From Micrasema longulum (Eukaryota; Arthropoda; Insecta; Trichoptera; Brachycentridae), in assembly GCA_022494885.1 (NCBI GenBank), contig JAGVSM010003823.1:1-64000 (forward strand): DNA of 64,000 bases, in the 5' to 3' direction. Positions 11,965 to 24,004 of this stretch are shown piece by piece. Positions within the stretch are counted from its first letter, which is position 1; each line of letters starts with the position of its first letter. A model generated the notes under the pieces. It saw nothing but the letters and a program-made list of their open reading frames with translations. It searched no databases and had not been told where the DNA came from. A program made the translations under genes and the position numbers.

Positions 11965-12720
11965 TTACAGTGTATTTTATTTTTATTTGATTTTTATTTT
12001 TATTGATTAAGGAAAAACAACAGTTGTTATATAAGAATACAAAATATAAAAAATAGTACATACATCCAGTTAAAGTTTTTCACAAATATAATGAGAGAAC
12101 ATGTTACACAGTAAAGAGAAAAATAATATATTATATAAGACGTGAGAAAAAAAAATAGCTCGTAAGAAGGTTAAAAGATGAGGAAATAGAGTGGAGGAGT
12201 GGAGGAGAGAGATTTTCATAATATAGTTGACCAATTCAAAACTTTGATATTTTAATAAAATAAACATAATTAAAGGAACATAAACTTATTACACACTGAC
12301 AAATGTTTCATTTTAGTGTTTCAAAAAGTTTTTTGAAGTCACACAATTTTGTATTAAAAATATCCAAATGGGGACAAAGTAAATTAAATTTGGAGCAGCT
12401 ATGATAAATAAACGAGTTTGGAACATAATTTTTTTTCGACAATGAATTATTAAAAAAATTAACTTGTGTTGACTTTACGGGACAATTGATTGAAATGCGC
12501 TCCAAGATATATGGACTATCGATAAAATTGTTTAAAATTTTGAAGAGGAAAGATAGATCAGAAATGTTTCTACGTTTAGTAAGGGAAGTTAAACTATGAA
12601 AGGAAAAAGAGTCTTCATACGAGTCAAAATATGTAAGAGATTTACGATCCAGAAGTTTAAGGAATCTATAATGTATTTTATCTAGTTGTATTACTTTTGT
12701 TTTATCAACAATAATGTTCC
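11965..12720 (-). mobile_element. Well-preserved Jockey-like LINE 3' end
   Basis: About 135 codons are open on the minus strand from roughly 12720 to 12308, including SLTSLTKRRNISDLSFLFKI, then ILNNFIDSPYILERISINCP and KKNYVPNSFIYHSCSKFNLL. This is a Jockey-type pol C-terminus. A T-rich plus-strand boundary at about 11965-12000 marks the tail, which abuts the neighbouring LINE at 11395-11962, suggesting one inserted into the other. The rest of pol is absent. Confidence 0.75.
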
Positions 12721-13275
12721 CTTACTGGGGTGTCCCATGCCGAGGGAGACATTATGCACCATTAAGTGTGGAAATGGAATGATTTAATTATCATAATATT
12801 CACATTCGGAGCATGTGTGTTGATCCAACATATTTTGAACGTATGCACACGTTTTATTGCGTTATCGTTAAACCTTGTCCAATCATAAACGCGAAGAATG
12901 ATGACATAATCAAACGAACCAATGTTTGCCAAAAGATATGGCGGTTGAGAATTTCACGTTGAGATCCTTGCAATGGTTGATTTTGCAATATTTGTGACCA
13001 CGCTGAGGGTTTAAATGGATCCATTAATAACAGTCGACCGCATGCCAAACGGTCGCCATTACTGCATGACGAGGCAGTAATGCTTCTATTAGAAGGCGAT
13101 TAATTACGTGTGCTAATGTGGAACAGATCTGAACTAAAGCGAAAATAGCGAATCGTTAATTTGCCACGGCAAAATACGCACAAAATAAAACACAACACCC
13201 AAGTAGTAAACGATCACAAGTATCAGGAAACTGAAGATATTGTATCGCTTAATACAGAAAATGTATAGTGCTAAT
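12721..13275. other. Unassigned, apparently low-copy stretch
   Basis: Contains a 'gggtgtcccatgccgaggga' motif related to LINE tails near 12730. 12841-13240 has balanced composition and matches no other part of the window. The ORF at 12854-13048 has no domain. It could be unique intergenic or intronic sequence. Confidence 0.35.
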
Positions 13276-14141
13276 CATAGAATTAAAAATAGTCCGGAAG
13301 GAGCGTAGAATCATATTTGAATACATCGGACTGTGTCCAATAATTCCCCCACTATGCCTCACTTTCACCGCGCGCATTTGTGATGCCGCCGCGTAATTTT
13401 GCACGATGGGAAAAATATAATTATAACACAAATGTAAGGTAAAAAAAAAGCAATCTGTTGATTTCTCTAAAATTTTACTGTGCACGCGGAAATATTGATT
13501 GACACAACAGAGTGGATAAAGAAAGGGTCATTTGATAAGAGTAATTGAATTAATGAACTTTAAGCTTAAATTTTAAACCAATTTTAATTACATAAAACGG
13601 ATATTTTTATATCATGTTAAAAATATTTGATGTTTTAAAGATAATTTCGGTCAAATGTCCACGATAGAGTTGTTTAATCCGGATCCAATTTTCTTTGGTT
13701 CTCTCATTAGATGAGAAAAAAAATTACTACCCTGGCAACACTAACGAAATTTCCATTTTGTTTCTTCGACAATCTTACAGATGGAAAAATAATTCAATAT
13801 TTAAGTAATGCATTTGTTATATGCACATAACTTAAAAAAAACTTGTCGCGTCAAATTTTCCTTTTCAACCTTCCATCAAACTTAAATCAAGTTTGTACCA
13901 AGTTTCACTGCTATCTGGGACGTGAAATGTGATTGCATCCTGTTTCTTTAAGATCCTAGCAGTATGTCTACACTTTGAAAGGACACAACACGGCATAGTT
14001 AAATTCGATTCAGGAGTTTCATACTGAGCGACGCTACAAAGAAACTAATGGGTCAAAACGTAAACCAACTCATTTATGAGTAGTTTAGTCGCCTTCTGTT
14101 TGATGTGCGTATACGGTTTCTGGACTATTCTTAATTCTATG
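13276..14141 (-). mobile_element. THAP-domain DNA transposon derivative, copy 1
   Basis: Terminal inverted repeats 'catagaattaaaaatagtcc' at the left and 'ggactattcttaattctatg' at the right bound 866 bp. On the minus strand an ATG at 13996 opens MPCCVLSKC and continues to QDAITFHVP, the start of a C2CH THAP zinc finger as found in P-element and Kolobok-like transposases. No DDE domain remains, so it is a deletion derivative. Three relatives lie at 18391, 41670 and 59957. Confidence 0.75.
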
Positions 14142-14459
14142 GTTTACGTTTAATTTAGACGGTAATGATATTTCATTGTCACATAACTCTTTCATACTGA
14201 TTTTAAATATCTCGCATTATATTATATTTTTTTGTGGGTATGGTTTTTTTTGTCGTCCACTGAAGCGTTTATTGTTTAAATTTCTTATTCTTGTTTCTAT
14301 GAGCCAAAATAACTCGCAAGCAAGTGGAGGCGTTTATAAAAAAAAGTATTAAAAAAAATAAATTAACACGTTGATATATTTTTTTGCTTAGATTCTGCAT
14401 GCGCATACAATATACATATACTATGGGAAAAAGTAAAAAAAATTCAGAGCGGTAAAGTT

Positions 14460-14925
14460 TATAATATACGACAAGTAAATAGTCGTTCTAGTAATGAGAG
14501 AACCCTTTTAATACCCTGTCATCGCTCTAATTTTTTTGCCTCCTCTTTCACTGTAGTAGCCGCTCGACTGTGGAATAATCTACCCACTAATGTTGGAGAC
14601 GCCCCTTCTTTATTTACATTTAAGTCAAGATTGAAATGTCCCTATCTAAATATTTAAATTGTTCCTTTACCCTTCTTCTTTCCTTCCCATCCCCTCTCCA
14701 CTCTTCATAGTATAGTGTTATTTTTTATATATATATATTTATTTTTGTTAATCTTTGCTTTTAATTTTTGTTTAAAATTGTAAGATTCAATAAGTCCATG
14801 TATTTATGATTTTCTCAAACTGAACGATTTGGGTAGGTAGGAAGAAATTGTCTTAAGGCAATATGCCCGCCCTTATATGTATATTTATTGTATATGTATA
14901 TAAAGTGTCAAATAAATAATAAATA
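14460..14925 (+). mobile_element. Jockey-like LINE 3' end
   Basis: About 60 codons at 14462-14660 end in AARLWNNLPTNVGDAPSLFT followed by FKSRLKCPYL and a stop, the usual end of Jockey-type pol. A T/C-rich 3' UTR and an 'aataaataataaataa' tail run to 14925. A SINE starts at the next base. Confidence 0.75.
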
Positions 14926-15150
14926 ATCGGCCTCGTGGTGTAATCGTCAAAGCGTTTGTCTAGCATGCAAGAGGTCTCGGGTTCGATTTCCGACTTGGTT
15001 GATATGAAATATTTATTTACAAGGGTGTTTTCGCACTGGAATATTTCATAGTTCCTGGACTGATACCTGAAGACTGATTATCTTACCTTCTACGTACTTA
15101 TGCAGTGCCCTATGCACCATTAGGTGCGGAAAGGAATGATGATGAAATAT
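14926..15150 (+). mobile_element. tRNA-derived SINE (Gly-like head), copy 1
   Basis: Head 'cggcctcgtggtgtaatcgt', B box 'ggttcgatttcc', and the body landmarks 'ttcatagttcctggactg' and 'accattaggtgcgg', ending in 'gatgatga'. Related copies are at 17392, 38970 (head only) and 40169. Confidence 0.85.
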
Positions 15151-15298
15151 TCGTAAATTTACTTATTTTTTAGCAGTTTCTTGTTCAGTCTTCGAATTTG
15201 TGTCACATTCACACTGCCATAGAAAAACATTATTATTCCATTGAAATTTGGTCTTAAAAAATATCAGCATCTTTTCGAAGTATGGAAAATTATGTTTT

Positions 15299-15930
15299 AA
15301 ATAAATAGGTGCGAAGGTTTTCACGGTCACTGTTAACAATATGTTTCTTTTTGGGTGATGCCGCGTGTGTTGGATTTTTTCCAACGTTTTGGCTACCATA
15401 GCATTGAAAAAAAAAGAACCATTGAGCCCAAAAGGTAAAAATCCCCTGGAAACGGAAGCTGTTGGTAAACTAAGTTGCCAAGGATGTGATAAAGCGTACA
15501 CAGAACAAACAGGGCGCACAGCAAAGAAAAAGATTGACGAACACAAAAAAACGTGTAAACTTGGGCATCCTGACAAATCTGCAATAGCGGATATTTATAG
15601 ACACCGGACATTTTTTCGCATTTGAACAGAAAATTTTGCATAAACCCAGTAATTACAGTGCACGAATAATAAAACAGGCTATTGAAATACACAGACACCC
15701 AAATAACATAAACAAAGACGACGGGCTTAAATTAAACTCAACATGGTTCCCAGCACTACATACTACAAAAATAAATAGAAATGTGCCTACTGCCGACTGC
15801 GACACGGTACAAATTACTAGTACTTAAACACACACTTTTTTCACTTTTCGCAATGGTAGCCGAAACGTCGGAACAAATTCAACACACGCGGTATCACCCA
15901 AAAAAGAAACATATTGATGTTTTAAAAGTT
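15299..15930 (+). mobile_element. Penelope-like element fragment with GIY-YIG endonuclease relic
   Basis: Left and right ends are inverted copies of each other: 15340-15407 runs from 'aatatgtttctttttgggtg' to 'acgttttggctaccat', and 15852-15925 carries the reverse complement. Between them the plus strand encodes LETEAVGKLSCQGCDKAYTE, then QTGRTAKKKIDEHKK and a tail ending TADCDTVQITST. This is the C-terminal endonuclease region of Penelope-like pol. The YIG motif has become YTE and a frameshift lies near 15595. No reverse transcriptase is present. Confidence 0.85.
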
Positions 15931-16399
15931 TAACTGCAGATATGTTACAAACTTGAAAAAAAGATAACTAAAGTATAAATTTAAAATGAAATTTCTTACC
16001 TTCATCCTGAAACTGAAGGATAAAACTAACATATGAACATACCTCGAGTGATATATTATTTTCCCAAAACATTGATAAGTCGAATTGATTTACGAACAAT
16101 CTAGGTATTTCATCAAATTCTTTTATAATATTTTTCGTCAAAATTACAAATTTGCCATTTTCATTCAAATATACAATTTTTTTATGAAAATTTAAAATAC
16201 ATCGTTGAAAAACGTAGCAAAGTTATTTATTTGCAAGACGATATTTTTGCAATCCCTTTTTTGCAAATTATCAAGAATTTATCAGAGCATGGGCCCTACA
16301 ATTGTTTAATGGGGTGATACTGCTGGACTGTAATTCATGGAAAAGGCCAATATTGTAACTGAAATTTGATGTGTATTACTGGTTGTATCTTGTGGAAAA
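15931..16399. other. Unassigned AT-rich stretch
   Basis: No repeat or coding signal recognised between the Penelope-like fragment and the next LINE. Confidence 0.45.
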
Positions 16400-17915
16400 T
16401 GTATGGAAGAGCCAGTTTTATATGTACGAAAAAATCGACCTTAAGCGTACCCATCGTTAACTGGGAATTTAGAACTTTTAGCTATTTCCAGTCCAACATT
16501 ATCTTATTTCTACAGCGTCTCCTTTTCCGTAATTTAGGTGATATTTTTGATACCAAATTCAAATATCCTTCATCAGTCATTAAAAGCATTAGTCATTCAC
16601 TGAAAATGTTAGGTTTTTACAATCAGATCTACAAAAGATTTCGAAGATATTGGTACACTTAGAATAATGTATACTTCACTTGTTAGAAGCATTTTAGAGT
16701 ACAACTCTACAATCTGGGCTGCCCATCATTCTAAGCACCAATATTGCATTGAAAAAGTCAAAAATAAAATTTTGCGATTTATTAATTTGAATTCAGGTGT
16801 TGGTATCGAATTTTAAGATTATAATTTGCTATTGTATATTTTGAATTTATTAAGATCAAGCAATGGGAGAATTATAACCGACTCACTAAATTCATGCAAA
16901 ATAATTCCTTCTATGTTTGATAACCCTGCAATTTTATCACTAATAAATTTTATTGTACCGAAAAGGACAACTCGGCAAACCTACCAATACTGTGTCAACA
17001 ATACTTCGGCTTTATATGGTAAAAATGCAATCATCAATAGACTTCACGCTCTAGGCAATAAGTACAAAGACGTAGGTGACTCATTGCATGTGAAGTTTAG
17101 TACGTACAAGGCGGCCTTCTCCTGTATTTCATGGATAGGAGAAGCTAGTACCTACCTAATAGTTCTAGACAACAATTTTTTTTATCATAAAATGTTGTTC
17201 AAAATTGTTTAAATTCCTTTATGAATGATTTTGTTTTTTTTATTTTTTATTTTAATTAAAGGTACAAAATGTTTCTCTTTATCATTTTTTTTATATTTTA
17301 TTTTGTATTTTGATGTATATTTATACTAGTACCTAAGTAGTAGTTTTAAATAATAATACATGCATATTTTTTTTATCGTTTAGTGTTATTCGTCGGCCTC
17401 GTGGTGTAATGGTCTGCGCGTTTGCCTACCATGTGAGAGGTCTCGGGTTCGATTCCCGACATGGTTTATATGACATATTTATTGTAAAAAAATGTGTTTT
17501 CACACCAGAATATTTCATAGTCCCTGGACTGGTACCTGAAGACTGATCATCTTACCTTCATGTAACAAAAATGATCAGGATACGCTGCGATTGGTGTACC
17601 AATACACCAATAGGTGCGGGGAGGGAATGATGATCAGTGTTATTCAAAATTGTTTTAATTTCTTTAACATGTATTGCTTTCTTAGTTTTTTTTACAGGTT
17701 CAAAATATTTCAATGACTATATTTTTATAACTTGTAAAATAATTTTTATGCTGTGTATCTTTTTTTGACTTCGTAATTTGTAAAAAACTGTTTAGTATTA
17801 ATTTGTTTAGAATACTTTATTTTACTTATGATTTCACTTACATGTTTGTATTTTATTGTAGATGCAACCAATATGTAAAAGGCACTAAGTGTCGTTTAAT
17901 TCAATAAAATAAAAA
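16400..17915 (+). mobile_element. Jockey-like LINE 3' half, interrupted by a SINE
   Basis: Broken plus-strand frames from about 16500 to 17140 encode SISHSLKMLGFYNQIYKRF, then MYTSLVRSILEYNSTIWAAH and VEKVKN-like KVKNKILRFINLNSGV. This is the thumb and C-terminal end of Jockey-type pol. A stop lies at about 16814 and a frameshift near 16655. The 3' region continues past a nested SINE (17392-17635) to an 'aataaaataaaaat' tail at about 17900. Confidence 0.7.
17392..17635 (+). mobile_element. tRNA-derived SINE (Gly-like head), copy 2, with target duplication
   Basis: Exact 10-bp direct repeats 'agtgttattc' at 17382-17391 and 17636-17645 bound a 244-bp element. It has a tRNA-like head, B box 'ggttcgattcc' at 17446-17456, and a body ending in 'gggaatgatgatc'. 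The head resembles tRNA-Gly (anticodon-loop region 'ctaccat'). It inserted into the 3' part of an older LINE. Confidence 0.92.
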
Positions 17916-18390
17916 TACTGTACACAAGATACCCCCTTTTTGCCATTTTGTTTGTTGTTCTGTTTATTTATTTAAATTTGAAATTGAACAATATTCCATA
18001 GATATGGCAGTCCTCATCACAGCAGATCACTTTCTGTCTCAGCAGCCAATACCTGGAATACTCCTAGTCGAAGGGGCAGTAAGAGAACAAAGTTGGTCCA
18101 CCGAAACATTCTTATATCTACTTCCTGTTTCCTTGTCTCATTTGGTGTATTGATTATTGTCTCAAGCTCCACCCAGTTTTCTTATCATCTTTTTAACCAC
18201 ATCTTCACTTTTTATACTTCTAACACAGTTTACGGCATTTGCTCACTATACATAACTATATCTATTTAGGCTGCTACCTTTGCTTATATTTGTATTTCTT
18301 TCTTTTTTTCAATTTCAGCGCCATATTCATACACCTTATCTTCAACATCTGTGTCTTCTGATTTTACTTTATTTTTTAATGGCGCGCAGC
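17916..18390. other. Unassigned stretch
   Basis: No feature recognised; T/C-rich in the second half. Confidence 0.4.
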
Positions 18391-19087
18391 CATATAACTA
18401 TAATATTCCAGAAACTGCGTACGCGCATCAAACTGAAGCCGACTAAACTACTCATAAATGAGTAGTTTTATGTTTTGGCCATTATTTACTCTGTAGACGT
18501 CACTTCGTTGCAACTGCCGATTTAAATTCAACTATGCCGTGTTGTTACGTTTTTAAGCGTCAAAATACTGCTTGCTGGGATTAATGGGAAAAGAGTGGGA
18601 TCACATTTCATGTGTAAGTAGCAAATTCACAAATAAAATTATTTAAAAATTCGATTATTTTATCTATCAGATTGTGAAATTAAACAAGATGGACATTTTG
18701 TTCGTATTTGCGAGGGTAGTCGTATTTTTTACCCAGCTTTCTATTAATAAGTCTTAGTATAATATTTAACGGTATTAAATAACTTATTTTCTTGTTTTTT
18801 CTACGTTTGCCCAGTAAAAGTGCCTGTTTTTTTTTTGTTGTCCCGTCAGTAAAATATTTTTAAAAAATCTTTTAGTAAAACTTAACAAAACACAACACGA
18901 AATTAATTAATATTTGAGTTATAATAATAATTGTTCGCGGGCTGGCAACATTACGCGGCCACTTCACGCATGCGCGCAGGCGGGATGTCGTGCAGGGGGG
19001 GAGGGGGGGTAACTGGGAAACTTTTGGACATAGTGCGATGTATGCGAACTTGGTTCTATGCGCCTTCTGGTATATTATAATTCTATG
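18391..19087 (+). mobile_element. THAP-domain DNA transposon derivative, copy 2
   Basis: Decayed ends ('catataactataatattcca' left, 'ttataattctatg' right) plus an ATG at 18534 opening MPCCYVFKRQNTA, with SGITFHV downstream after a frame disruption. The internal 'tgcgcgcaggcgg' and 'cgatgtatgcgaa' segments are shared with the other copies. Confidence 0.65.
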
Positions 19088-19254
19088 CTCGCCACAATTT
19101 TATTTTTTTTACCACACGTTACATCTATATTGTACACTTGTACACATTTACCTTGGATCGTTTCCATCTGTTTTACTGATTTCTCCAATGTAAAATTCAA
19201 TTTGTAATTCTTTCTCTCTTTTCACGTCTTATAATGATTTTTTTACTTACTTGA

Positions 19255-19900
19255 TTTATTTATTTATTTCTATATTTTTTCAGAAATACAATTTTATGTT
19301 CACTTTGCCCAGCTTACAAGGGTTACTATTCCGTTCCAAGATAGGCAATTACATTTTAATACATGATAATAGTTTACAAATTAATAAAAAGCACTTACTC
19401 GTTTACACATTTTGATACATATACATACACCCATACAGATATATACATATACACACATATTTACATACACACACATGTACATATACCCATGCGCATACAC
19501 ATACATACATTCATAAAACAAAGACAATTTAGTTTTAATGCGAAACTTCATCATTTGTTTATATGTATTTATTTAAATTATTTTTATTTTAAACATCCAG
19601 TAAGAATCTCCAATCCGCGGCACGCATCAGCTTTTCTGACTCCCTACGATCAATGTCATGAAAAAGCGAAGTCAACACCTTCCGCAACTTTATAACACTG
19701 CCGCTTATCCACCATTCTGGCAAAAAGTTATGGACGTTCCTGCCAACGTAAAAGTGTTGTCTCGATGCCAGAACAGTGTTGACCCCTTTACCCAGTATCA
19801 GATCCCTATTGGAGTATCTTGTATTATGGTTGTGGTTGCCGCTTGGGTAAATGTTTCTATTTATGTGTGTAACCACTATCGTTCTCAATATGTCCATCAT
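19255..19900 (-). mobile_element. Jockey-like LINE 3' end
   Basis: The minus strand at about 19600-19880 encodes NHNHNTRYSNRDLILGKG and VGRNVHNFLPEWW, the conserved C-terminal 'HNTR...LP' block of Jockey-type pol. The plus-strand left end has a 'ttatttatttatttc' tail. A CA/TA-rich microsatellite at about 19419-19510 sits in its 3' UTR. Confidence 0.65.
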
Positions 19901-20106
19901 TTGCTTTCTTATTTCTGATTTACCTGTTACATTTGTTTTTACATTGAACATTTTCAGAATACCTCTCCCATTGTATTTGTTTATCATAAAACCTTTAAAC
20001 ATCTCTAGCACTATTATTTGTCAGTTTTATTTCTTTAAAACACTAGCAACGAATCATAATTCCACAATACATACAACATTTTTCTTCACCAATATTTTAA
20101 GTACGT

Positions 20107-20272
20107 CCAAACGTTTGCAGAAACATTCTACATACTCAAAACATTGTTGAATCAACTAACTGGTAGAAAAGAAGTATAAAAAAGCGGAAAATTGTTTTCA
20201 GGCGTTGTCTAGTAGATAAATTGATTCAACCGGATGAATCTCACCCACGTGATAAAGGTTTTAGCTCTTTTG
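20107..20272 (+). repeat. Fold-back repeat family, copy 1
   Basis: Carries the shared end 'actcaaaacattgttga', then 'agaagtataaaaaagcg', then 'attgttttcaggcgttg' leading into the core 'ccggatgaatctcacccac'. The core is cut off at about 20272. Confidence 0.75.
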
Positions 20273-20643
20273 TTTTCGTTTTTTTTTTGCAATGAACACA
20301 AGAGTTGAAATAGAATATTCAAAAAGTAAAGGATGCAATGAAATGCATATTAATAAAAAACATATTAACAGTAAAAATAGTAAACAAAAAATCCCACAAA
20401 GGCATGGCCTGTTCGTGGGTATACAATAAATGTTTATAAATTTTTGCTGCTATAATAATTTTTGTGTAATATAAAAAAAAAAATATTCTGCAAAAGATTA
20501 TGAGGTACTTTTTTATTTTATTGTTATTAAAAAAAGAAATAAAAAACATATAAATATTCCTTATTATTAAAGGGCAACAAAATATATCATAGAAAAAAAA
20601 AGTTCATATCTTTAGTTTGAATCCAAGATAGTGCGTGTTTTAA

Positions 20644-20822
20644 AGTCAACAGATGGAAGAGTTGAGAAAAGGTAGATGTTAAAACATAGGCAGAATGGTG
20701 AATGTTACACAGTGTGTAAAGTGGCCACTTAAACCAGCCAATTACAGGGAATAAGTCCTGTAAATGCTTAGACTTCCATATTCCTTTCTTAAAAATGTTT
20801 TCTCTCTCTGTTGTAACAAGTT
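20644..20822 (-). repeat. Fold-back repeat family, copy 2
   Basis: Holds 'acagatggaagagttgag', 'ggcagaatggtgaatgttac', 'acagtgtgtaaagtggccac' and ends with 'ttttctctctctgttgtaac', all shared with the copies in the RGK introns. Confidence 0.8.
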
Positions 20823-21229
20823 TAGAACATTTTTCTTATTTTTCATATCATTTCTGAAATCGTATTTAGTCGTTAATTTTAAGATACATTTTTATTACAT
20901 TTACACCCCGTTCAAAATCATCGATGTATTTACTAATATTTGTAGCTTCAAACTCAATTACATATTTTCCACTTACCTTTTAATAGTTGCATCATTGGCG
21001 TAAATAATACTGAGGATCTTTTCCTTGTCACTAGTCATGACACCTCTATTGCCTCATGTTTGTTAAACTTGGAGCATTTCATTGTTTACCTACGACAAAC
21101 ATTTAGTTTATGTCCAATATAAAAAAGAAAAATACAATGGTAGTCTTAAAATTGAAGCAAGATTTGAATCAAAAAGAAAACACAGTTTTTACTGTTGAGA
21201 TTGCTTTTTTTATTGAATCATAAAGTAAT
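20823..21229. other. Unassigned AT-rich stretch
   Basis: Nothing recognised. Confidence 0.4.
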
Positions 21230-21236
21230 CATAGGG

Positions 21237-21768
21237 TTATTTATGGAATAACACATCGGGCAAATGGCCTCCATAGCTTTGCTGGCACATACGCACTCTT
21301 TTATCGAAAATTTTCATGACCATCTTGCACAAATGTAACTGAATTTTGTTGATGCGACGTTTAATTTCCTCTTGAAATGCATGGGTGGTTGTGGACTTTT
21401 TAACATAGACCTTTGATTTCAAATAAGCATGGAGGCACAATTTTTTTGAGAGTATACGCTGTAGAGAGCTTCTTGAAATTTGCAATTCTTGTCGACGACG
21501 CCGAATTGATGTTCTGGGATTTTCACCGTACTCTCACACACTGCTTCGATATTGACATTTGAAAGGGTCTTTTGGACGACCAGTGTATTAAGCGTGTAGA
21601 CGCTTTAGTTGTAGAACTAATCCCGTCTCCCTGAAATTATCAATTAATTTCTTCACAGTTGACGAAGTTAAAGCACTATTACGACCGTATTTTTTGGCAG
21701 ACAAACTTTCATTATTTTGAGATATTGTTCAATAATGAAAACACGTTGTTGTATCGTGAACGCTCCAT
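21237..21768 (-). pseudogene. Mariner-like (IS630/Tc1) transposase, internally deleted relic
   Basis: The minus strand begins at an ATG near 21768. Frame-disrupted coding gives SLSAKKYGRNSALTSSTVKK and LIDNFRETG, a helix-turn-helix DNA-binding region, then LQISRSSLQRILSKKLCLHA. It jumps directly to a C-terminal end: IFDKRVRMCQQSYGGHLPDV plus LFHK and a stop at 21237. In full-length relatives the DDE catalytic domain lies between these two blocks (family knowledge), so roughly the whole catalytic core is deleted. It cannot act as a transposase. Confidence 0.75.
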
Positions 21769-21779
21769 TTTTCTTATTT

Positions 21780-22250
21780 TTCTTCTTCTAGTACCTTGCC
21801 GTGTCTCCCCGACGTTGGCGATCACTACAGCGAAAGCATATGTATCTGTCCTGCGCTACTTTTATATTTCGCAGCCAGGACGATTGCTCATTGATGTACT
21901 CGCCGTAGAGATTCCTGGGAAAAGATAACCAGAGTGGTTTCCCGTTGCTTTCTCTGGTGGATTTTTCTGTCGGGGCTACTTTCCACTAGCTGGTTGGTTT
22001 TGAGGCACTAAAAACTCGCCTTTCATCCTCTCACCCTCTCATTATCTGCTGTGATCACACCGTTCTGCGTGTGATCCCATTGCCCGGGGTTCAGGACGTG
22101 GACGCTAACGAGTTGGACTAGTCATTAGTGCTGCCGATGGAATGCAACTGGGCGTTTGCAGCATTTTATAAAATCACATCCTCCAGCAGGATGTGACTCA
22201 CTGTGACAGTTCGAACCCCCATTTTACTAACCCTAAACTGTCAGCTACCA
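21780..22250. repeat. GC-richer repeat-like segment, possible LINE tail
   Basis: Markedly higher G+C than its neighbours, with 'gtttcccgttgctttctctg'. The reverse complement of 21780-21850 reads VVIANVGETRQGTRRRK, reminiscent of C-terminal ends of some insect LINE pols. Not firmly classified. Confidence 0.35.
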
Positions 22251-23314
22251 AATTTAAAAAAAATCAGTGTTGTTAACAATTTACTGCACAAATGACGGCA
22301 AATTCAAATCTCGCTTTAATTTTGGGACAGCCTTTATAAGTGGTAACTATTTACATCCTATTTGCTTCATGGTAACTCACATAATTTAACGTACGAATAT
22401 CTGCATAGTTAAAAAGCATATTACGGTTTCGTATTGTTTAATATCATTCCACGAACGTGTGTTTTTCTATAGTTTTTTTTATGGTATTCCCTACTCACTC
22501 GACATAATTCTTGTGACGAGTCCGGGTAAGACCATAGCCATTTAAAACTCATAAATGGTGCATCTAACAGTTGCTGCTTGTCTTAATCTTCTGTCTGTTC
22601 ATATCATTATTTATTTTTTATGCCTGGTAATGAAAGAACTGTCATTAATCATTTCTCATAAATAAAACTTCGTCAACAATCACAGGGTAATTCAGAATTT
22701 GAATTTGTTGGGGGTTTGTGTAGGGACTGCTTGTCCAAGAAATTCAGGATATACTACATTTTGAGATCGAAAAAAAAAAAAAAAATTAAATGACTTTTTG
22801 GAAAAAAATTACTAGGATTTTTTTTAAAGCTTACCATGAGAAATGTTCCTCTGAAATTTCGCGGTCTGGCCCTGAAAAACCGTGTATATAAAAAAAATGA
22901 ACTGTATTTTTTTTAAGTACAAAAATTGAGTTCTCTTACTTTCTGGATATGCCTCGTATATTTGAAATAACTTCGCGTGTCACGCGCAGACGTGAGGTCT
23001 CAATTTCTTCTTCCCTCCTTCTCGATGAGTTTTGCTGATTGGTCAGTTTACTTCCGTAAACCGGAAAAATATCACAAATCTCTTATCGTTCGTTGATTTA
23101 GAAGAACTAGTGACGTCATGCATAGTAATTCATTTTTATTAAAATCATTTTTAATGTTTTTTCATCAATTTTCAAGAAACTTCGCTGTACAATTTAATTC
23201 TCTTGCGCGTAAGAATACATTTTTTATATCCAATTTCTCACAGGGCTGAGCTTCATCATTGTTTTAACACTCCCAATAAATTTGTATTGAATATAATATA
23301 TTTATTTATTTAAA
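22251..23314. other. Unassigned stretch
   Basis: No coding or repeat family recognised; A-run at about 22770-22786. Confidence 0.4.
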
Positions 23315-23465
23315 TTTGTTGCAACAGAGATGGAAAACACCTTTATCAAAGGAATATGGTAGTCTAGACATTTACAGGGCTTATGACCTGCCATTGGCTG
23401 GTTTAAGTGGCCACTTTACACACTGTGTAACATTCACCATTCTGCCTATGTTTGAACAAGCTAAT
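23315..23465 (+). repeat. Fold-back repeat family, copy 3
   Basis: Runs from 'tttgttgcaacagagatgg' through 'cagggcttatgacctgccat' to 'attctgcctatgtttgaaca', nearly identical to the corresponding part of the 26533 copy. Confidence 0.8.
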
Positions 23466-24004
23466 GGATTTTCATAATGGTTTTCAATGTGAGCTCTGTT
23501 TTCACAGTAATTTTTTAGTCTTGATTTAAATCAGTTACATTATTAATACGTTCAAATGACGAGTAGTTTTTCTATGAATTCTATTTGAAATTTACCTATT
23601 GTCAACATCGTTCTTTTAGCAACCCTATCAATGCTCGTACATCATCCCACATAATTCGTTATTCTATTGAATTTTCCTTTTGTGTTCTGATTCTTTTGTA
23701 TGATAATACAGGTAATATTGTAATTCTATAATAAAATCAATACCTCTATAGCTAGACAACACGCGTGAGTCGAAATAATAGCATAGTTACTCATTATTTC
23801 CACTAATCATATCCATTTATGTTTTTGTAAGGAATAATTGTCGTTATAATTGTCGTAACACATAACAAATGTAAGTAATTTGATATGTTAGAAAGCTTTT
23901 TTCTTTCCTATATTCACACTTTTGTTTATGAGACGCTGCATTGTTACGCTAACTGCAGCGTATCTCAAGCATTTGGGAGGCAACATGATACATTTTAAAC
24001 CTCA

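Noticed and set aside
15163..15698. Two minus-strand ORFs
   Set aside because: They are shadows of the Penelope-like fragment on the plus strand.
17392..17465. Functional tRNA-Gly gene
   Set aside because: Part of a repeated SINE with target duplication; acceptor stem ends do not pair.
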